64,000 nt of DNA, from positions 301-64,300 of the forward strand of contig VZRS01000246.1 in assembly GCA_013398055.1 (NCBI GenBank), written 5' to 3'. Below the pieces are notes generated by a model. It had not been told where the DNA came from, searched no databases, and saw nothing but the letters and a program-made list of their open reading frames with translations. The translations under genes were made by a program, and so were the position numbers. The stretch comes from Ifrita kowaldi. Lineage: Eukaryota > Chordata > Aves > Passeriformes > Cinclosomatidae. Shown here piece by piece: positions 14,101 through 28,400 of this stretch. Positions within the stretch are counted from its first letter, which is position 1; each line of letters opens with the position of its first letter.

Positions 14101-17100
14101 CCACTCTCTACAAGTTCAGTACAAGCTTTGTGGAGTAGCTTTATTAAGAAGGAGTTTAACTGTTTTGCACTGTGCACAAACTATGTGTAAAAATTATTAA
14201 AATGCAAAGGGTTAGAAATTCACAACAATAATTTAAAACGCTTTAAAATGAAAAGGTAGTTCAGCTAGCAAAATGTATTTTTGCTTAGGAAAATATCCAA
14301 CCAGCTTTTACAACTCCTCTCACAACCACGTTTTTCATCTGTTTCATATATACTCACCTATAGGTTCTCAGAATTTTCACAGAAGACAGGTATGCTCAGT
14401 AAACCAATAATCATAAAGCTCCTGATTCATGCACCCTTAACTGAGATAACCATAAATAATCCTTTCACTGTCAGCTGGAGAGGAATGATGTACTGAACAG
14501 TATGAATGCCCTCTGCAGGTAGAACACAAAACCACTGTAATTCTGGACTTAATTCCAGTCTGCCTATTTAAGTGGGAACTCCATGAAGAAGTCTATACTA
14601 GTCCTTGTCAGCCTGCTCTGACATTGTCTGAAAACGTTAAATGGTACAGTAGCATCTCCAGATATTGTTGATAGGCAGTTGATAATCTGTCCCACACTTT
14701 TCACCAGTCACCAAGGCAGACTGTGTCTGTACTGCTGAATTAGACAGCAACATAGAGCCAAACCTGGTGTGGTTTGACTGCACCAGCTACTATGCCTTCC
14801 CATACCTTCTGTATAATGCTACCTGTAAGTCTTTTTCCGGTCATGTGAGGGGTTGTGCATCCTTCCCACAGTTCTAAATACCCACACACACAAATTATGC
14901 CTAAAGCCAGAGCAGTTTCTATTTTGCCCAGGGGATATCAAGGGCTGATGCATATTGTGGATATAACCAGTTCTGTGCCATTTGGCCTCTGATCTAGAGA
15001 CCAGTCCCCCCTCTCTAAAGCCTCAATAACCTACTGCAATAGCTAGGTTTTGAAATAATCAATACTGCATTTTCCTGAAGGGCCATTTTGGTGTGGGGGA
15101 CAGTATATGTTAGGTAGCACACAAGCATCAGGTGAAAAAAGCCTCCTGTTGAAGCTGTTATCAAAACAGATGCTAAACTACCAGGCTTGTATAGGCCTGC
15201 TCTGAGCCTACTACTGTCTTTGTCCACTACATATTGCCAGAGGTTTCAGAACCTGGGTCACAGCAATCTCCTATTCTTTACGGAAAAACAGCAGTCAGCA
15301 ACAACTGCATGCCTGAACTCCATGACCCTCAGCCCCATGACCTCCATCTCAGCATATTCATGCTGGTTTTCTGACTGGCCAAATCTACTGTGGATGAGAT
15401 CTACAAAAATATAAATATATGCACTCAGTTTAAGAGAAGAATGATCTCATCCCTTAGCCAAAGATGAATGTGAATAAAACTGTTTGAAGACAATTATAAA
15501 ATCAGAGCAGGAAACAAAGTTTTAAACACAGTTTTTACTGGAACAAGAAAACTGATGAACATCATGTGGAACACAGTAAATGTCATATGCAACAAGAGTA
15601 ACAAAGCAACAAAAGCACTAACAGTCAAAACCAAAAAAAAAGATGACAGTGTGACAGAGAAAGATCTGTGGCCATACTTAACTTACTTAACCATCTTTTT
15701 TGTTATTTTCACAGGAGCTTCTGACCTCTTTCATGAGAACATGCCCAAAGCATCTTGCCTTGGGTGACACTAATGGATGGCCTTGACTTCCAGCTGCACA
15801 TAAGCTGCAGCTCTAACTTCATGTGCAGTACAGAGTAATAGGTGTATTCAAAGACTCCAGATGTACAGACAAAACACTTGTACTTGTCCCTAACTCAGTC
15901 ACAGAACTTCAGGTAATTCATACAGTCCACAAAATCAGTACACACAATTGCAATGCCTGTTTACTAACAACATGAACAAATTACTTCATTCCTATATTTG
16001 AGAAAGCAAAGAGTGGTATTCTACATAGAGGAGCCTCAGCTGCCAGCAGAATAAGAACTGAGGAATAGAAAACTGTTTGATCAGCTTTGAGTTCAAAGAC
16101 ACGTCATAGCATATGTAACTTCCAAACTGGATTATTGTGACATGGCAGTTACAGTTTCCTTTTTCTGTCTCTGCCTACAGCTTACCAGTCAGGTCCATAT
16201 ACATGGCTTTGGACTTTCTGAGTAGTCTGACTCATCCTCAATCTATCAAAAGTCGTGAGTCATACATTTAAGTTCCATGAAAATCACTTTGTATGTATGT
16301 GTACAGAGCTTTGAATTGAATCCTGATTTACATTTCAGCAATTTGGGGTTTTTTTCTGCTCGAAATGCAGCAGTCTCTGTAGCTGACATCAGAAAACCAT
16401 CAGAGATATGCTTCTCATGGATGCTGCAGGTGTGCCAAGAACTAACCAAGACATGTGCAGAGTGACTATGAGAGCTGTGATTACTTGAAAATGCTTTTCT
16501 GAAGATCCTGTATTAAGGTCCCTCCTTTTATGTGCAACCTAACAGAGAACAGATAAATCCTTACTTTTTTTCCCCTGACACATCTGTCGAAACACTAATG
16601 GAAAGATTATTTTTAACATTGAGTCTATGACAATAGGCTATGCAGCAAGAGACAAAGACCATTATCTTGTTTTATTTGCACATTGTTTTGCAAGTTTTTC
16701 TTGTTTCTAAGCTGCATTTTCTTCTTTCCAAAGAATGCACAGGTGGTTTTGATTTTGTGTGTATGCACATATAAAATTTGTATATCCCAAACTCCAGTGT
16801 AGTGCACACGACCTGCATTTGCCTGGAAATTATGTAGCCCAAACTTTGTTACTTGTCACAAACTTCTTACATTGTGAATTCTGCAGCTGTCTCCACTGAT
16901 ACGCAAGTTAGCACAGTACACAACACGCCTGTCCTGCCAAAAACCAGTCTAATTCATCCTTCCCTCACAAAATGTCACCACCACTACACCACTTGTCACT
17001 TTTTTTATTTTTCATCAGATCTCTCTCTCCTTTGCACTACAGCTACCTCAAGGCAGTTACTGCCAATGTTAAGCTCTCACTAATCAAACAAAGTATCTTC

Positions 17101-20100
17101 GTTAACTTGCCAATATATTTAATTAAAAACAGACTATATACCTTGGGTGGGGCTTACACAGCTCCCAAGTCAGGTTCATATTCACACTCTGTAACATAAA
17201 CTGAAGTGGGAATTTATCAAGGTGTCTGCAAGTGAAATATCAAAGAACGCAGAGATTGTAAAGCTGCCAAGTTTCAAAGTACCTGGGCATACCATTCACA
17301 GAACCTGCAATATAGCATGTCAACAGGTCGTCACAGCCATAGACTGAGAGTTAGCAGCATGGCAGAGTATGTTAAATTTACTGCGTTTTAACACAGGCCA
17401 ATGCTTATTTTATGAACACAAAATTAACATTGGATTTTCTGATTTGCAGAAAGTTTTATGGTTAATGTACTGTGTATAAAATTCCCAAGGCTCTTAAGAT
17501 TACCGTGTATCTTTGCAGCTAAACTTCAGTTCAAGCAGAGAATTTTTCTGTTTTTTTAAAAAAGGTTAATGACTATCATCTGCATCTACCATCACCCCTC
17601 CAAATATTATTACATTTATGCTTAAATCTACAAGACAAAGCATCATAATCATCATCATGATTATGAGAAAGGCCAGAGTTTGGAGATAAAGCTGTTAGCA
17701 TTTGAACTGAAATTAAGTAATATAATAACATAAATGACAACATTAAACCCAACAATTATTGCTAGAAAAAATCCCAGTAAGGATTCAGAGACTGACTTCC
17801 AAAAATTCTTGGGTATTCTGTTCTTCCATCCTTATTCACAGTTCCATTTAATGAAGAAATGTGTGTAATAGTCGTTCTATAAACAGCAAAGCCAAAAAAA
17901 CCCCAAACAAATAAAAACAAACAAAAAAACCTAACTGAAAAGGCACCACTTAGTTCTGATGGAACTAATTTTCGAGCACCATCTGCTGGTCTACTTCTAA
18001 AACAACAACCAAATTTCCCAATTTCTGGTAACACCTGGAAAATCATCAGGGCTGTATTGACTTATCACTTATTCTGTTACATATTTATTAAAAGCTCCCA
18101 CGAGTCATGCATTAGCATCATACTAGAGGAAACAGAAGAATTCATGTAATAATGGATGGCTACAGAGGGGATGCGTTCCGAAGTTTAAAATGCCTGATGT
18201 TACAAACACATTCTGAATTCCCAGATAATATCTAAATAAAGAACAAGAACAGTGTTGGGGGGTTTTTTTGGCTTTAGTTTTGAAAGTCTTAACCATCAGT
18301 TGAGAGTATTTGCAAATTTTCAATGAAGTTTCTTACTCAGTTCCAGGAGTCTCCTCTTTTGATGCCCTACCAAAATGTTTTTCTTGTTGCATCCTGCTTT
18401 AGTTCCAAGATATAAGCCCTCTTGGAAGCACCTTACTAGTTTCACAGTCTTCCAAGGGGAAAAAAATTACAACGGAACATCCATCTAAGGAACAACTGCA
18501 CTCTAATAAAAGAAGGTGGGAACAGACTACCAGCAATTAATAATACAAAGTAGCATGCAACAGAACTCAGAAAATCTTTCAGAACAAATACTGCTCCAAG
18601 AAGTCCAGAGTTCTTTACTTCTACAGATTGAGTTATGTGTGTATTAGAGGAAATAGTATTCCTATCTATTATTCCTGTCTATTATCTACTGCATTTTGAG
18701 TGCTTATATTGATTTCCTGGTTCAGCTGGTGTTTAATAGCCGCAGAAGCTGCCAAATTGAAAGATTTGTTTCAAGTTTCCTTGCATCTTTCTGCGTTTCC
18801 CTGCCCTTTTAGTCAATGGTTGCAGTGGACTTTAGAGTAGACAGAGGTGACTAAATCAATCCTAGATGCTTGAATTTGTTCTTAGGCAATACAAGATTGG
18901 ATATTCACAGAAAGTAGACAAAAATATTCCTCCTTTATTTAAAACCACAAGGTTTCTCTGCCATGTTATCTGTATTTCTCATGTGCAAGAAATTAAATGC
19001 ATTCTCTTGTTCAGTTTCACAATGAGTAACTTCTCCAAAAGTTCAATGGCATGTGCCTTCAGAGCACCTGCAGATCCACAGGATCCACAGCTACACATTG
19101 CCTCTGTTCAAGCTTCTCACACTCTCGTCTCTACCTACAAAGTCACAGTACTGGTCCAGCTTAGTCACCCTTATGGTCTTTTCCTATTCCTATTGCCCTG
19201 TAAACTACTTAATGCAGTAGACTAGAAACACAGGGCTGAAGGGAGAAACTCTGAGGAAGAAATGTACATTTTGCCTGGGATTTCCACTGCTTTTGTAGCT
19301 GAACCTAAATTAAGAAAATTGACAGTGCTTTATACCTCTATGGTCTAGATCCCCTTCCTTTCTCCCAATGGGCTGGTTTAAGACTGCTGCATCCACATGC
19401 TTTTCCCACAGCTGGGACAAGTACCACACAACCCACCAGCAACAATTTGATATGCCATCAATTCTGTATTTGCATTTCTCCATTGAGGCCTACTCTTCTT
19501 TTATAAAATCTGCATGGAATTACATGAGATTTCTGAAAGACTGAAAATGTCAATTATCCTATGATAACTGGGTAACTGTACACTTGTCCCACCTTTCCAG
19601 GAAGGCTTCATGGTGGTTATGAAGTCCCTGGAAGGACCAGCACACTACAGATTGTTCTTGGATAATAAGATTCCTGCACAAAATGAGCTACATCATAATC
19701 TTTTTGCATAGTTTAAAAATTACTGTCCCCTTAGACAAGATAATATTCCATTCCACTGCCCAGTCATTAAATGGGAACAGATTTAATGTATACTGTTAAA
19801 TAAATGAATGGGAGTCTGCAAACACCATTTGTCCCGCACTGCAGGCAGACTAGCACTGTTACAAAAGTTTGGTGTCAACATACAGCATGCCACTAATTTA
19901 AAATGCTGGAAAACACTGTGTTATGGTATTGTATTATATGTTACCTCCTTCAAAATTTAATTTTAGGGGTCTATCTCTTTAGGGATTTCTCTCTTCTCTG
20001 GAAGACAGTTAACTACATAGTTCAGGGAAGATAATAATCCTTCTATGAAAACTCCTGTTATTTTAAGATGTCTATCATTCTATAGTAGGCTGATGCTAAG

Positions 20101-21894
20101 AATATTAATGTAAAAAAATAGAAAAGACTTTCCACTTCACACATCAGAACACTGAGCTGTGATATAAAAGGACCCGATTCAAAAGGCAGATATCCTTTCT
20201 GGGAAAAAATAAACCACAGAAAGACTAGAAAGAGAAGGAACAAAAGCAGAAGTGAATTTATGTGACCAGGACATTGTTTGCATGTGTTCGTATTTTATCA
20301 TTTCTTTTTAGGTTTTTTTTATGTGAGTGCCTAGTCAAGTGACTTCTTCAGTCAAATAGCATGGGAAGATATTTGTTACCTCTCAGTAACATCTCTCTTG
20401 CAATATGATAGAAAAGAGCCTGGAACCTACCTGATGAAGTTTCATTAGACACATTCCTTTTTTGTGACAGAAAAAGGTATAATGAAAGGAAAAAGTTAGT
20501 ACTCAGTATAAGGAAAAGAGTTTTAAATACATGTCCTTGTAATCATGTAACTTATGTTGCTCTGTAGGGTATATCCCATTTTTTTCCAAGCAGTCAGTTT
20601 AAACTTTAAAATATTTGCCTTTTGTCCTCAAAATTATCTTTCCAAATAGGTTGATATGAAAGATGGCCAAAATCAGGCAGCTGTCACTCCATCAAATGTC
20701 ACATGACCCCAGCTATTCCTCCTTTGATGAGTTAATTATTGTTCCACAACGGCCAGAACTGCCCCATATTTGAACATACTCTGTATAATAGACAAGGTAC
20801 TGCTTTTTCACAGCCGTTTTCATGCAGCACTGCAAAAACTAGAACTACTAACCACTTTGACTACTAATAAGGCATGTGACACCCATGTCCTCTTCTTATG
20901 AGCCACAAAATGTAATGAACCAAACACTGAGAAGGTATCTTCTAAACCTTCTTCTCCCCCAAATATAACCAAAAATAAAAGCAAAGGGACCTTCTGTCAC
21001 CCAGTAATGTATTTATGTTACCCATTCATGACTGGAACAAGATAAAATGGTAGAGAAACAGTAAAATAGGACCAAAATATAACTACTGCTTATGCCACTG
21101 GCACCTAGAAGGCCCTGTCATCAATCAGAAGCCACTGTGCTAAGTAGTGTATGAATACAGAGAAAAAAATAAGACAGCCCCTGCTTCTAGAAACGAAAGT
21201 CCCAAGAGGTGGTTACAACATCCTGCTATGCAAACTCAGGCAGGCACTCTTGGCAAGACAGCAAATCACCACTGTCAGCTTTCCTGCCTCCATCAGGACA
21301 AAGGACACTGCTGAAGAGTCTGCCAAGCGTGCTGCTTGTGGCAGACATAAGCTGCTCACTGAAAGATAATTTACATGACCCCATCTCAATGCAGGTTTTA
21401 CAGAATGGCATCTGTAATTTATTTCTACAGTATCTAATAGTAATTTTCACTTGTTTCTAACTTGCTTTGTCTTCAGTTCATTACTTCTGTATTTGTATCA
21501 ATACAGTAAGTCCATGAATCTTGGAGGGAATTTCCAGTGTTTAGTGGATACTGCCTCTTTTAGGAAATCACATATGAAAATTCAGTCCTTCCTGAACTTT
21601 TCTTGAATGCAATTTTGGAATTCCATACAGCAACTACAGCTTTTCCATCCAATATTGTCTTATGAAGCACCTAGAATCAACATTTAGTTAGGAGAGAACA
21701 GAAAGATAAGCCGAAAGAAGAATAATCATACAGTCTACTTTCTCTCCATGAAGAGTTTTGAGTCATGTACTAAGCATGTACCTGAATTTCAACTTCTCCA
21801 ATAGCACTGAATGACAGAAACTGAAAAGCGTCTACTTATTTCCTTCACTGACCTGAATTCAAATTTTGCATATTTTAGAATTTACACCAGTTCT

Positions 21895-21979
21895 AAAAAA
21901 AAAAACAATAAAAAACAAAACAAACAAACAAACAAAAACAACAAAAAAACCCCCCAAAAACCAAAAAACAAATAACAAA
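21895..21979. repeat. A-rich low-complexity tract
   Basis: About 85 bases consist almost only of A with C interruptions (AAAC/AAAAC units). Frames read through it on the minus strand are poly-Phe/Cys artefacts. Confidence 0.8.
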
Positions 21980-24269
21980 TGTTGCAATACAGTTTTTAGA
22001 CCAAAACTCAAGAACTGCTTTTAAAATTAGATCCCTATATAACAGAACTACTATAAAAATATAACTCATCTGTGCACTATGTTTGGGTTTGGATTTCTCC
22101 CTCATTCCTGCTATGGGAATTGTTCAATCGCATGTTTTTCACTCACAATACATTTGTTTAGTCTGCCACTTTTATTATTTTCTCCCTAAATTTTACCCCA
22201 TATTCACACCAGACTCCAAATAAATCCTCACACTACTTTTAACTTTTGTTCTCCAGGGAGTGACAAATACTAAAATAGTGTATTCAGTAATTAAATATCC
22301 CTCCCCTATCAGATGCAGATAATGTGCGTAATGTATGTATGTTATATGAGATGTAAAGATTTTGTGTGAAAAATATATAGAAATATGTCCGTTTAGCAAA
22401 CCTGAGCCATTTTTCTCCCCCCTCCAGAGAGAAACTTAAGGAAGAAGGAAAATTCCCTAGGGAATCTCAGGTGGTATATGTGGGGGTCATCTGACAACTT
22501 TCAGGAGGAAAAGTCATTTTGTGAATGCCCAGAATTCTGTGATCGATAAGAAGCACACTACTCTAAAAAGTCACAAACTGTCTGCTTAGCTCCTGTAAGA
22601 ATGGTAATTGTACATCTGGTGTCCTGAAATGCCTTCTCAGCTGGAGAGAGGAACTTGGAGAAATAGTGAGTCACACTACCAGCTTTTGATGTGAAAATCC
22701 TGCCAACAAGTGCTTGTGGAACATTCTTCTCCCTCCATGCACTCCGTGAAGTTCTGTCACCACTGAGCATTTGAAGCTGGGGATATTGCTACTCCCAGCA
22801 CTACTTCCACTTTTGTGCACAGCACACCTCTGCTTGAAGTACTGAGATTGTGGTGAGATCCTGCATATGCTGTGGCCTGTGAGAGGCCCAATAGATTTTA
22901 CAATTTTATTTTGGGGAGTCTTAAGTATTTACAAAAAACAATGGTTACCACAATTTTTGTTATGACGTATAATCTTTCTGTATTCAGACCTCCTAGGTTC
23001 TGAGAAAGCATTTACCAGAATGCTGTTATTTGTCATTTCAATAAAGGTAAGTTAGACTATGTAATATTGGAAAGGAAGGGACCATAGGTTTTATAAAGCC
23101 GTTAGGCAAATAGCAGTTAACTTTAAATTCTGGTGTCCATGACACCTGACCTCCAATTTTCAATATACATATAGCTGGGAGAACCCCATCATCACCTGGG
23201 AAATCATGAATGCAAACCACTGAGCATATGATTACCTGAATTCAATGAGTTTTGGCAAAAGAAACTTCCAAGGGCAAGAGAAGCTTTATCAGCAATGAAA
23301 ACATTTAACTGACCACTACTACTTAAGAATTTACACTTCAAAAACTAAAAAGAACAGAGAAAAAAAATTCTTTAAATTTTCAATTATAAAGTAGAAAAGC
23401 ATAGAAAGACGCATCCTTCATAAAGGACATGCAAACATGATTTAATATCAACACAGCCTCAGTAGAATGAGATGAAAATTATTCCACTGACACTCTAAAG
23501 CAAAGATAGCTTATAATTAACGCCTGAAACAAGGTAACCTACTTCAACATGAAAAAAAATCAGAAAAAAAAGAACAGCAAAGCTCATGAGAGATTTATGA
23601 TAGATCAAAAACATCTCATTAGCTGTCACAAGGAAATATTATTTAGGTTTAACTCCATTTGGCATAGAAGAAAGTGAATCTATTCAGTAACAATTCACCC
23701 ACAGCTAAGACAAAATCAGCTATTACTGAATCTAAACTGGTGAGAAATATTCTCTGTGGACAGTATCAGGTACCTGGAGAACAAATAAATTATCACCCTC
23801 AAAGTTGACACTATGTAGAGAAATTAAAGCAGAATAATACTCACACTTCTCTCTACTTGGTTTACAGCTTTAAAAAAAAACAACCAAAGAAACAACAACA
23901 AAAAACCCAGTAGTATTTAAAGCATTTATTTTGGAAGCACTACTTTTTAAAAGTGTGTTATTCTTACAAGTATTATCACCATCTAGTGACCCTTGCTTAA
24001 AGATCTATTTAGCTGGAAATATTGAATGAAATAGCTTTGTCATGCAAGATGAAGGGAAGACAAACCCCATCCCCATTAAGCAGCATAAAAATGAAGAAGC
24101 GTTATGCATCTAGTTGGCACGAGGAACCACAAGGATCACAATCATGCAAAAATTAACTCGAGTACACATTTGATTTGATAACAAAACATTTTCAAAATGA
24201 CAGCATTGATATGACTGAGGATACTCATATTACCAGCCTCAAATTACTCATATTCTATAGGCATGTGAG

Positions 24270-24325
24270 TCTATTTTTATATATACTTATGTATATATAC
24301 ATGTACATATATATACATACATGAA
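24270..24325. repeat. TA/TATG-rich microsatellite-like patch
   Basis: The patch shows alternating TATATA, TATGTA and TACATA units, a degenerate dinucleotide/tetranucleotide tract. Confidence 0.65.
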
Positions 24326-24589
24326 TCCTTGATGTTAAATGAATTTTGGAAAATATAACAAATCACCAAAATTTGACAAACCATGACAAAATCATTAGTC
24401 ATATATTGAAAAGAATTAGAGGACTAGAATGATAATGAGGTTTAGAATGTTAGTTTCAATTCAGTTTCAGAAATAATGAATAATATTATAAATGTAAGAA
24501 CTGAGCTGCAATGTAATTTCCTTCTTTGTCAATCTTGAAATTTTTACAAAGACTGCCTAGTTGAATCTTTTTAAATTCACTCTTGTGAA

Positions 24590-24595
24590 TTTATT
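24590..24595 (-). promoter_or_regulatory. Candidate poly(A) signal for SLC38A11
   Basis: AATAAA occurs on the minus strand about 650 bases beyond the SLC38A11 stop codon. An ATTAAA at 24,939-24,944 is a nearer alternative. The region is AT-rich, so chance matches are common. Confidence 0.25.
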
Positions 24596-25245
24596 TGTGC
24601 AATATCTTTCAATTAAAGACCACATATTGTAACAGTTACAATTAAATTGTATCAGTTACAGTTCAGTCAGAATACAAAATTGCCTTTTACTCAAGACCCA
24701 GTAAAAAGGAAGCTTTCAGCTCTAAAGCACAATTACTGCAAAATCAAAGACAGACTTAATAAGGGTCTTTCAATTTAATAGCAGAATTGTAATACACAGA
24801 GATTCAGACATACTTTTTCTCAGGACTTCAAAAAACCCCCATACTATAGTGTGCTAATAAATATACATGAAAGATTATAAAATTAATAAAAACAAATTTA
24901 AATCAATGAAACATGGGAGAAGTTTACATTTCAAAACATTTAATTTATAGCTTTTAAACAGCATTGGAGACTAAATTTTAAAAATGCAACCTTTTTGGTA
25001 GACTTGCAAGTTATTCAAGTAATGTCTGCTGAAAGGCACCTCTGAGAATTTGTGTTTCTATCAAAACTTAAGTCTTACCTGAAAAAGGATGGCAGCACAA
25101 AATCAAGTATGTAAATACAGTTATACAGTTTAAGATTCTTAGTGCATCTCAAAACATGACAGCTCTTTGTTCTACTCTCCTTTAAGCTGGCATGTATGGC
25201 TCACTATGAGATGTGCCCGATCTGGTCTGGAGGTCGGTGTGCTAC

Positions 25246-25491
25246 CTATGGTGGAAGTGTACTGTTGTGTAAAGAAGCATTACTAGGGGAGCAGTAGAAC
25301 ATTTCTTTTCCATGGCTACATTCCTGGGGATGCAAGACAGTCATAACAAACCCAACTGCCATCACCAGCACACCAAGAACAAGAATCAGGCAGGATATGA
25401 GGTTGTCTGAATGGCTCCACCGCTCCTTGGACAGCCTTAGATAACACGCTGATGGGATGATAAAAACAAGCGGGGTAGCACTCAGAACTCC
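25246..25491 (-). CDS. SLC38A11: SLC38A11 terminal coding exon (provisional exon 12) with stop
   Basis: The exon has 246 coding bases after a CACACACAG acceptor. It encodes P-L-V-F-I-I-P-S-A-C-Y-L, a polar loop, the last membrane helix (V-L-G-V-L-V-M-A-V-G-F-V-M) and a Cys-containing tail (Q-E-C-S-H-G, F-Y-C-S-P-S) with two N-glycosylation sequons. It ends at TAG (25,248-25,246). The tail is about 30 residues shorter than the human tail as I remember it. Confidence 0.96.
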   Translation of the reverse strand, partial: GVLSATPLVFIIPSACYLRLSKERWSHSDNLISCLILVLGVLVMAVGFVMTVLHPQECSHGKEMFYCSPSNASLHNSTLPP

Positions 25492-28400
25492 CTGTGTGTG
25501 GGAAAGAGCAATAAAAGAACCTCATAAGCATGTTTATTTAGATGTGAAGAACAAATACCTAAATTTTTAAACAGTTGTGATTAGACTGATGCAACGATAA
25601 AACCAGAGAATAAAGGCCTTTTCCAGTGTTGCTATATGGGAAACCATTTTTTCAAAGTCCCAAATAATATGCAAAAATATCTGTTAATCTATTTCAAATA
25701 ATTCTGATTTATTTAAATGCTTTTGCTTTACTGATACAGAATAATAGTTTAATGTTGCAAGAAGCATTAAATCTGATTACCCGAAGTTTCTCAGCTTAAG
25801 AGATAGAGCAAAAGTCCAAACATAGTTCTGCAATGCTAGCTAACTGAATTAAAATATTTAAGATAATCCCATGGAGGAGTTTAGATATAACATTGCCTTT
25901 AAAAAAATAAAATTTTTTAAAAAGTGGAAAAATCATACAGCAGTTCAAAGAATTCTGATAATTTTAACATTTATAACCTGATTTAGGTCGACTTCCTTAT
26001 GAAAGCAAAGCTCCCTTTGACAGAGTAGAACCTTTCCTCTCACTAAAAAATCAGCTCCTCTTTAAATGTTCTCTTAGGGACAAATAAAAAGCACTTTTTA
26101 AAATGCTTTTTATAGTAAAGCCACTGCAGATTAACATATGAGTTACATGCCAGAAGAGAACTATTTTATGTAGAAATATTGAATGTTTACTTTGTCACAC
26201 ACTTAACAAACACTATGTTTCAACTTAATTATGGCAAGATAGTAATCCAGCCTAAGGAATAACTTTGCATCATCATTTGTACAAAAGTTCCAATATTTTT
26301 ATGGTAGAACCTGTTAACAGTGATCAGTACAGACACCTAAAATAGGTACATGCACAAAGGATTTTATCCATGACAATTAAGATTTAGGTCTGTGAAGTAA
26401 CACAAACCAGCATCCCAGTAAAAGAATAATGAAGCAAAATCTGTGCCCCTTTGAATCCCATATAACCAAATAGATTCCCTGGGGAATTACCACAAGGCAA
26501 ACACAATGGCTTGTGTTTTGTTTTAAAACCAGAAAGCTGGGAAAGAATCTGCCCCAGTGTTTGGTAATTTGCCAACATCATCAGAAGCAGGGACTAGAGA
26601 AAGAAATGCTAAATTCAGTACCACTATACAGTTTGGATGAGCATTTTAGTGATTTCTGCTGTGGTTTAAAGACATTTGGTAAGTCATAGCCTCTTGCCAT
26701 ATCTACAAAACTGTTCTAAAACCCTCCCCAACCATATGAATTTTACTTCTTAACTTCCTTTCACCTTTAGTTATCTAATTTTGAAGCAGTGAGTAATTCC
26801 TTCTAACATTACTACTGACTACTATGTCAAATTACGTAAGATTTTCAGTAGAGCTGTGGGTTTTATAAAGCTCTGTTTTATTAGTAAGTGATTTATTAAA
26901 TAAAAGAGTATACAGGTTCACTTACATTCAGCTCTAGGACTATTCCAAGGCAATCATACATTAATGATACACCAGTCGCCACAGCAATGATAACTACTGT
27001 CACAACAACATGGAAAACTGTTGAGAGGTTCCCATGGAAAAACACATTGGCAATCACCTGAAACAGAACCACATTTTAAACCTTGATTTTTCTCCGTATG
27101 TTATCAAACAGCTTACTCCAAACCTTCTAATCTTAGGAGACAAAAGGAATGGATGAGAAAACACTGCCTGAATTTTACTTACCTTGCTTCAAGAAAACAT
27201 CTTCATCTGCTTCCAAAAATAACTCATAACAATCATTACTAAAATTGCAGAACACTTGCCAGATTGATTTAGTTATACCTGTAGGATTTTAGGATTTAGT
27301 CTTTTCTCATTTGCCCATTACAGAATAAATCCACTTACAATTATTTATTGAATAGATGGATTTCCTAGATGGAGATACTTCTAAAAAGGAAAAGTATTCA
27401 GCATGTAAAATATGCTTTTTTGGCTATTCTCAACACAGTAACAACAGTGTCATTTATGCCAAACTTCGAATTTTAAGCAGTCCTGATATTATCAAGTAAT
27501 TATTAATATAATGCTGACTAATATTATAATGAATGGAAAACAACATTCTATGGCCAGTGTCTAAACAGTACAACTAGTCCCCCATACTCATTGCATGTAG
27601 CAGGATAAAATATGCTGCTATTTATCACAGATCAACCATAGACTTCAGCTACAATATGTATTAATAATGTGAGAATATTATTTATATGTAACAACAGTGT
27701 TAAAGGGAAAATGTAATAAATTCTTACCTCTCTGGTAACAAAACATTCAAGGGGGAAGGTCAGAATTACAGTAACTCCATAACAAAACCTTCCAAATGTA
27801 GCAAGGTTGTCATCTCTACAGTAGTTTTCAAATATATCTCCTGAGGTATAGCAAAACACCAATTAGCTTGAACTTCGCATCATTTACCTATATTTGCAAC
27901 TTGAAGTGCAGGTTACTGGAGTAACTGAGATTTTCTGAACCCCTCTTGTGACATGTAACTAGAAACTAGTTACAGTCACAAGTTACATCCAGGAGCAACT
28001 TTCAGCTTATCCTGCTGGTAGCAGTGTCTTTATCTCAAGTAGCATTTATTTTCAAAAAAATACTTTAAAATATACATATCAGAGTTTGTCATCTGTTATC
28101 TTCCCCATAAAACAGATTTTGTATGAGATGCCAGTGTTTGATTAAATAAATATGTGACAGATACAGAAAGAAAGCTTAAGTGTAAAAGATAAATTTTCCC
28201 TAAAAATGTAACTCCTAGAACAACAACTACACAAAAAAAGGTGAGAGAGTTACCTGTGGAGAACTGCATTTCCCTGATAGTATCTAATCATAGCTAACAA
28301 ACTGTAGAGAAGAATTTCAAATATTCTGACCCCAAAAGCCCATTATAAACATATGGATTATTACCTAGCAAATCTTGTATCTAACAACACAAGCATCACT

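Larger units (their letters stand above)
5161..24589. other. Long intergenic region between COBLL1 and SLC38A11
   Basis: There are about 19.4 kb without a supported gene. The longest open frames (8,318-8,860 + and 18,866-19,225 +) show no domain, no homology I recognise and no splice context. Simple-sequence patches occur: AAT/AAC-rich at about 9,950-10,022, CAT/ATG-rich at 17,640-17,665, an A/C-rich tract near 17,890-17,935 and another at 21,895-21,979, and a TA/TATG patch at 24,270-24,325. No RNA gene was seen. Regulatory elements for either neighbour may lie here but cannot be called by eye. Confidence 0.5.

Noticed and set aside
18866..19225. 119-residue open frame on + strand
   Set aside because: No domain or homology recognised, no exon borders.
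27955..27973. 8-bp inverted repeat (GTAACTAG-AAA-CTAGTTAC) in an intron
   Set aside because: Short and AT-rich; expected by chance in a window this size.
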